Position numbers and translations under genes: made by a program
Notes under the pieces: generated by a model
Database searches by the model: none
Told to the model about the DNA's origin: nothing
The model's input: only the letters and a program-made list of their open reading frames with translations
Part shown: positions 59,246 through 64,000 of the stretch, piece by piece
Layout of the letters: each line of letters begins with the position of its first letter
Position numbering within the stretch: position 1 is the stretch's first letter
DNA from: CAIVPM01 sp964477265
Lineage (GTDB): Bacteria; Bacteroidota; Bacteroidia; Chitinophagales; Chitinophagaceae
NCBI GenBank assembly: GCA_964477265.1
Contig: CAYZDJ010000002.1
Location: 248,001-312,000 of the forward strand
Length of the DNA: 64,000 nt
Reading direction: 5' to 3'

Positions 59246-62212
59246 CTAGTCAAATGAAATACGTTTTTTTGTTCTATAATTAGTATTGATAATTAATTGA
59301 AAACAAGCTTTGTTGTTATTGAAACTAATACTTGCCGAACCATTAATTATTTTACAGCAATGTTGTATTAGCACCATACCCAAGCCCATACCTAATGTAT
59401 GCGGTTCTGCCTTTTTTGTTGACTGAAGAATTTGATTTATTGCATTTAAATACTTAATGTTTACGTTGCTTGTTGTATTGCAAACTTCTATACTGCATTG
59501 CTCAGTATTATGCTTTATTTCAATAGAGATATTTGAATTAGGTATGGCATTTTTAATAGCATTATCTATTATGTTTCTAAGTATTGTTGATATTAAATTT
59601 ATGTCGGTTGTAATAATATTAACCCCATTATTTAACACATTTATATTTACTTGTTTGTGTTTAGCAATATCATCATAAACTAATAACAACTTATTTATTA
59701 CTTCATCAATATTTATTGGTTCAAATATTGGTTTGAAATAATTTTTTTCTATGAAACTCCATTTTAACAAATTGTCAAGTAATAAACTTAAACTGCGGCT
59801 TTTTTGGTCTATTTCATCTGCAATGTTGCTAATACTTTCAAAATCTTTTTCTTTAAGTAAAAAACTAATAGTATCTGCTAAACCAATATAATTATTAACA
59901 GGGCTTTTTAAGTCGTGAGCAATAGTCATAAATAGCTCTGTTCTGCTTTGCTGCAACTCCTTCATATTCCTATTTTGTAATGTTCTGTATCGCCACATAA
60001 ACAAAACATAAAAACTATATAGTATTACCAATAAAAATAAAGTATATGCCCACCAAGTGTTGTACCAAAATGGTTTTACCAATAATTCTATATGCATAAA
60101 ATTATCAGCAGCATTGCCACATTTTATTTGAAGGTTGTATGTGCCTGGCATTAAATTATTGAAATTAATTATGCCGTCAGAAGAAACATTATACCAGGTA
60201 GAATCATTGCTGCCAGATAATCTGTAAAGAATAAAATCCTCTGTGCTATTGGTAAATGGAAAATTGACTTTGAGAATAATATTTTTGAAATCAGCTTCAA
60301 GAATATATTTATCCTTGCTTTCTACAATGCTATCATTAATTGTAACTTCATCAATAACTAATTTGCCTGTATTTACAAGATTCGATTTTTTTAGATTTGT
60401 ATTTAAAGCTACTGTGCCAGCAATTGATGCTAAGTATAAAGAATCTCCTTTAAGCAAATACCCACCACCAAACCCACCATTAAATTCAGGATTAGATAAA
60501 CCAATGTTTTCACCAAATTTTTTTAATGACAATCTAATAGGCGTATTGGTTTTAATCGATTCTAGTAAATCTTTTTTGAAAATAAAATACAAACCATTAT
60601 TTGATGGCAGCCAGTAATCTCCATCTTTATCTCTAATAAAAAAATGTGCATTCTGATAAATTCTTTTTAAATCTGTAGTAGAAGATGCAGGGTTGTTAGA
60701 AACAATATAACAACCATTATTTAGTGTAGTAATTAAAATTTTCTTTAACGAAGTGTCATAAAAAATACTACGGATATACCCTTGAATATTTGGCGAAATA
60801 ATTTTTGTTTCTTTGGTTTTTAAATTCAACTCCTGTAGTTGTTCTCCTATAATGGCATATAAAATATTAGGTTGATAAGAGTTGCAGATAGCCTGTATTT
60901 TTTCGCCATTGGTTGGCCAATTATTTATAAGCCCTTCGCTAATGGTTTGTTTTTTAAAATTGTAAGAGTTGAGTGTATAGTTAATAAAATAAGCACAAGT
61001 ATCGTTGGTGATAATATCAGAAATTTGTCCATTTACAGTTTTAAATTCTCTTAATAAATTGAGTTTATTATCTAGCAACAAAAGATTATGCTGACCAGCA
61101 GTTAGTATTGTATTGTTTTTTAATGGGCAAATTGTGCCAGTAAAACTCCAACTCCATTTTGGATTTTTGGCTTTATAAATTTTGAAATAAATATCTTGGT
61201 TAGTTATTATTTTATTGTCTATGTCAGCCAAAGTATAAATTACTTTATTCTCATCGTTTTCATAATTGTTCTTAATATTTATTCTTGGTGTTGCATATAC
61301 TTCTAAGCCTTTCATATATGTGCCTATAAATAATTTTTCAGCACTTTCTTCATAATTAAAACAAGTATAGGTTTTGTAATTATTGATGCGTGTTATGAGT
61401 GTTGTAATAACACTTTCTTTTTCGCCTATTGCTATTTTAACAATATTGTTTTTTAAACCTAGAACATTATATTCAGAAAAGCTATTTAGCCCCCATATAT
61501 CATTTGAAATATAGTTTTTAAACAATGGCAAATATTGTTCTTTATAAATGCTTCCACCCTTAATAATATAGCATTTGCCGTTGCTGCCATCAATACTTAA
61601 AAGATAGCCCTTAACAATAGTGTTTAATGGGTTTTTCCAAAATCTGTTAATAGTTGTTTTTAAAATAAAATTTTCGAAATAGTGAATTTTATTGTTTAGA
61701 TAATTTATTAAATAAAAACTAGTATCAGATGCTTGTAGTATTTCAAACTGATGTATCTTATCAAGGTTTTGTTGTAAAAAAGTATCTATGTTTAAATTCT
61801 TATTATAATGCAGATAAATTTTTTGTGTAAATTTTATTTTCTTAAAGAATATGTTATCGTTGGTAATAACAACAAATTCTCTTTTACACTTTTTTAAAAC
61901 ACTGTTTTTTTCTAAAAAAAAATTCTCCTGATCATTTGCTACAACAGACATATTAGAACTAAAATCAAAATAATCTGAGTTGCTCAATTTGACTTTACTC
62001 AAATCTATTTTTTCAAAATTTTTTCCATTCCATTTAATAATGTTTCTATTAGTGGTTATCCAAAAAAAGCCATTGGCATCTTTATGCATACGCTGGATAA
62101 CGTGGTTACTTAATCCATCATCTTTTGTAAAATATTCAGTTTTTTGAAGTATTTGACTAAACGACAATGTATTCAATAAAATACTAAATATTAAGCAAAA
62201 AAAATTTTTCAT
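59246..62212 (-). CDS. Propeller-type sensor histidine kinase with Y_Y_Y domain
   Basis: A 988-residue kinase; the ATG complementary to 62210-62212 gives a signal peptide (MKNFFCLIFSILLNTLSFSQ), while the frame itself runs to 62305. Residues about 25-640 form a beta-propeller-like sensor with two-component-regulator repeats (DDGLSNHVIQRMHKDANGFF and ITTN; RDKDGDYWLPSNNGLYFIF). A Y_Y_Y domain (about 650-740), one membrane helix, then HisKA with phospho-acceptor His in TIAHDLKSPVNNY and an ATPase domain with NIIDNAIKNA and LGMGLGMVLIQH. The ligand is unknown. LytTR partners more often go with HisKA_5-type kinases, so this pairing is a little unusual. Confidence 0.93.
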   Translation of the reverse strand: MKNFFCLIFSILLNTLSFSQILQKTEYFTKDDGLSNHVIQRMHKDANGFFWITTNRNIIKWNGKNFEKIDLSKVKLSNSDYFDFSSNMSVVANDQENFFLEKNSVLKKCKREFVVITNDNIFFKKIKFTQKIYLHYNKNLNIDTFLQQNLDKIHQFEILQASDTSFYLINYLNNKIHYFENFILKTTINRFWKNPLNTIVKGYLLSIDGSNGKCYIIKGGSIYKEQYLPLFKNYISNDIWGLNSFSEYNVLGLKNNIVKIAIGEKESVITTLITRINNYKTYTCFNYEESAEKLFIGTYMKGLEVYATPRINIKNNYENDENKVIYTLADIDNKIITNQDIYFKIYKAKNPKWSWSFTGTICPLKNNTILTAGQHNLLLLDNKLNLLREFKTVNGQISDIITNDTCAYFINYTLNSYNFKKQTISEGLINNWPTNGEKIQAICNSYQPNILYAIIGEQLQELNLKTKETKIISPNIQGYIRSIFYDTSLKKILITTLNNGCYIVSNNPASSTTDLKRIYQNAHFFIRDKDGDYWLPSNNGLYFIFKKDLLESIKTNTPIRLSLKKFGENIGLSNPEFNGGFGGGYLLKGDSLYLASIAGTVALNTNLKKSNLVNTGKLVIDEVTINDSIVESKDKYILEADFKNIILKVNFPFTNSTEDFILYRLSGSNDSTWYNVSSDGIINFNNLMPGTYNLQIKCGNAADNFMHIELLVKPFWYNTWWAYTLFLLVILYSFYVLFMWRYRTLQNRNMKELQQSRTELFMTIAHDLKSPVNNYIGLADTISFLLKEKDFESISNIADEIDQKSRSLSLLLDNLLKWSFIEKNYFKPIFEPINIDEVINKLLLVYDDIAKHKQVNINVLNNGVNIITTDINLISTILRNIIDNAIKNAIPNSNISIEIKHNTEQCSIEVCNTTSNVNIKYLNAINQILQSTKKAEPHTLGMGLGMVLIQHCCKIINGSASISFNNNKACFQLIINTNYRTKKRISFD

Positions 62213-62305
62213 TCTCATTCTAAAAATTACAAAATTATCAGTAAAAATAAAACTGTTTTTGAGCAAAAAATTTAACAGAAAGTAGTTACAAAAAACAGCA
62301 ATCAT

Positions 62306-62878
62306 TTGTAAATATGTGATACAAATTTAAACAGCCTTTGCAGTAAAATTTATGCTAATTGTTTATCAATACATTTTCTCTTTCAAAAATTGCCAACCAC
62401 TTATACTAGGGAGTTTTAAAAAACACTATGTGTGTTAAGTTTATTGTAATACATACAAAAACAGCTCTTTTACATATTTTCTAATAGATAGAATACAATA
62501 ACAGATTCGGATACAAAAAATAAGCATAATCAAAGCTGGTAGTTCATTGATACAAATAGGTTGTTTATTGATTAGTTAAATCCAAATTAAAATTATACCA
62601 ACCCCACTGCGTTGTTAAGTAATTATTTTTTTGGTAGGCCAAGTTTAATCTGATCTCCCCTGTATAAACAGTAAATTCTCAATCTGTGCATAACCTTGGT
62701 TAATAAATACATGCACTTTATCCTTTTTTAAAATTCAGTAAATCTATTAGATTATAGTTAAACGATTATGGGCTTTTGCCTGTAAAAGTTAAGTATTAAA
62801 GCTGTGTCGTATGCTGTATTCAATTTAATAAACTTAATACTTAGTTATAAAAAGAACACAATTAAAATTGAAAATAAA
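62306..62878. other. Long spacer between the kinase gene and the malectin-domain gene
   Basis: About 570 AT-rich bases. It is the divergent promoter region of two large exported proteins. The only structure noted is an inverted repeat AAGTATTAA (62791-62799) / TTAATACTT (62834-62842), ending 37 bases before the downstream ATG. No small gene was convincing. Confidence 0.55.
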
Positions 62879-64000
62879 ATGATGAAAAATTACATTAAAA
62901 TTCTACGAAGCCTATTTGCTATGGCATGTATCATGCTATGCATTAAGCAAGAGGTTGTTGCACAATGCACACCCACTGGTTGTCAGGTAAAAAATAATCC
63001 TATAAGGGTTACTGGTTCAAGTGCAGATATTACTACACCTGATGCTGCTGGCAGAACATTTGAAACATTTAGCAAGTACAATTTAGAGGGTACTCAATAT
63101 GCTTATAGTAGTACCATAACCAATACTAATGTTGGTGGTGCAACTGGTACCAGCAGTCAAACACTGTATCAAAATCTTTTGTATAAAGAATATATGAATT
63201 GGCATTTTGCTGTTCCCAATGGTACTTATACGGTTGTGTTGCATTTTGTAGAGCCAGTATCTTCTTACACAGCAGGAAGAAGATATATGGACATATTAAT
63301 GGAAGACAATGTAGTAGATAACAATTTTGATATATATGTTGCCGCAGGTAATGCTACTTTAAAAGCTGTAGCAAAAAGTTATACAATTACTGTAACCGAT
63401 GGCGACTTAAACGCCATTTTTAAACGTGGTATTGGCTCGCCAGATATTCCAATAATTGCTGGTATAGAAATTATTCCTGCAACTTGTTTAGCAACTCAAT
63501 CGGTTTTAATCAGTAAAATTTCTGCGAGTGGTTGTTATAGAAACAATAGCGGACAATCAAAATCTACTGTTAGTGTAGAAGTTGCCTGGGATAATGCAAT
63601 ACATACAGATAGCATTAGAGTTGTATTGGGTAGTCAGGTACGATGGATATATCCTGGTCAATATAAATTATCGGGTTCTGTGGGTACAATAAAATCGCCA
63701 CAAGTAGTAGCTTTTGAATTAGATGCCAATGGTAGCACTGGTACTGTAACAGCTTCTATGTTTAATAATGCCACTTGTGCTGCTACCATTGCTAATTATA
63801 CATTACCTGCTGCTTGTGCTGCAAGTGTGTGTAGTGTTACCAGTTTGGGTGGCACAGTGTTTAATGATTATAATGCAGATGGGGTGCGTCAGGCAGGAGA
63901 AACTGCTGGAACTTCTGGTGTAACTGTTACCATTTACGATGCAGTAGGAAATGTAACTACAACAACATCTGATATTGATGGAAACTGGACAACAAGTAGT
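62879..64000 (+). CDS. Large secreted protein with malectin and SdrD_B-like domains, N-terminal part
   Basis: The frame starts at ATG 62879 (a second ATG follows at once) and is open to the window end, 374 codons; the C-terminus is missing. A signal peptide MMKNYIKILRSLFAMACIML ends near VVAQ. Residues about 60-200 match a malectin (CBM57) domain: YNLEGTQYAYSSTITNTNVG, YMNWHFAVPNGTYTVVLHFV and PIIAGIEII. A beta-rich domain follows, then the start of an SdrD_B-like repeat: LGGTVFNDYNADGVRQAGE and GVTVTIYDAVG. This layout is typical of giant T9SS-exported adhesins in Bacteroidota. A sorting domain would be beyond the window. Confidence 0.88.
   Translation, partial: MMKNYIKILRSLFAMACIMLCIKQEVVAQCTPTGCQVKNNPIRVTGSSADITTPDAAGRTFETFSKYNLEGTQYAYSSTITNTNVGGATGTSSQTLYQNLLYKEYMNWHFAVPNGTYTVVLHFVEPVSSYTAGRRYMDILMEDNVVDNNFDIYVAAGNATLKAVAKSYTITVTDGDLNAIFKRGIGSPDIPIIAGIEIIPATCLATQSVLISKISASGCYRNNSGQSKSTVSVEVAWDNAIHTDSIRVVLGSQVRWIYPGQYKLSGSVGTIKSPQVVAFELDANGSTGTVTASMFNNATCAATIANYTLPAACAASVCSVTSLGGTVFNDYNADGVRQAGETAGTSGVTVTIYDAVGNVTTTTSDIDGNWTTSS

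Noticed and set aside
1..64000. CRISPR arrays, prophage or insertion sequences
   Set aside because: No regularly spaced direct repeats, transposase, integrase or phage structural gene was seen. The ORF6N pseudogene is the only phage-associated domain.

Overview
The window is AT-rich chromosomal DNA (roughly one third G+C by eye) from a member of the Bacteroidota, most likely a Chitinophagaceae-like bacterium. The evidence is: promoter -7 boxes of the form TAnnTTTG with no strong Shine-Dalgarno sequences; a type IX secretion C-terminal sorting domain on an S8 peptidase; a TonB-dependent receptor with an N-terminal carboxypeptidase-like regulatory domain; the DUF1800/DUF1501 gene pair; an ORF6N protein; and Bacteroidota-type LptB, ClpS, phosphosulfolactate synthase and rhodanese-fused metallo-beta-lactamase. 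The family-level placement is inference. No rRNA operon, CRISPR array, prophage or transposase was seen.

Layout. 1-2.8 kb: start of metF, an alkyltransferase-like protein, cytochrome oxidase subunits III and IV, a YdeI-type protein. 2.9-7.9 kb: TolC-type channel, DUF1800/DUF1501 pair, a permuted papain-fold lipoprotein. 8-20 kb: housekeeping genes holA, acpP-fabF, divIC-like, pdxH, RNase P RNA, lptB and valS. 20-27.8 kb: PAP2 phosphatase, GNATs, persulfide dioxygenase-rhodanese, FKBP, gcvP. 27.8-31.5 kb: large secreted subtilase. 31.6-43.3 kb: acetyltransferases, clpS, aroK, an OmpR-type two-component pair, TonB receptor, dprA, etfBA. 43.6-55.7 kb: tRNA-Ser(GGA), tatD, UMF1 transporter, aroE, phosphosulfolactate synthase, pheT, a coiled-coil gene with zapA, tyrS, M3 peptidase. 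55.7-64 kb is the accessory-looking end: a frameshifted ORF6N gene, two adjacent genes that each join a sigma-region-4-like helix-turn-helix to an RNA polymerase alpha-CTD-like domain, a small membrane protein, a LytTR regulator with a propeller-type histidine kinase, and the start of a large malectin/SdrD_B-like surface protein that runs off the window.

Two patterns stand out. First, the paired sigma4/alpha-CTD genes are preceded by a cluster of perfect palindromes, and the neighbouring ORF6N pseudogene carries a perfect 25-bp palindrome that recurs in the adjacent spacer. This block is the best candidate for an undescribed regulatory system. Second, at least eight families of short dispersed repeats occupy spacers. 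They are often inverted pairs, and they usually end within about 12 bases of the next start codon. Some are read as protein: four different families lie in frame inside valS, and others encode the ends of LptB, AroE and the UMF1 transporter.

Most genes are ordinary core metabolism and information processing in short co-directional runs. Local functional links are acpP-fabF (fatty acid elongation), etfB-etfA (electron-transfer flavoprotein), coxIII-coxIV (terminal oxidase), the coiled-coil gene with zapA (Z-ring), and the two regulator/kinase pairs.
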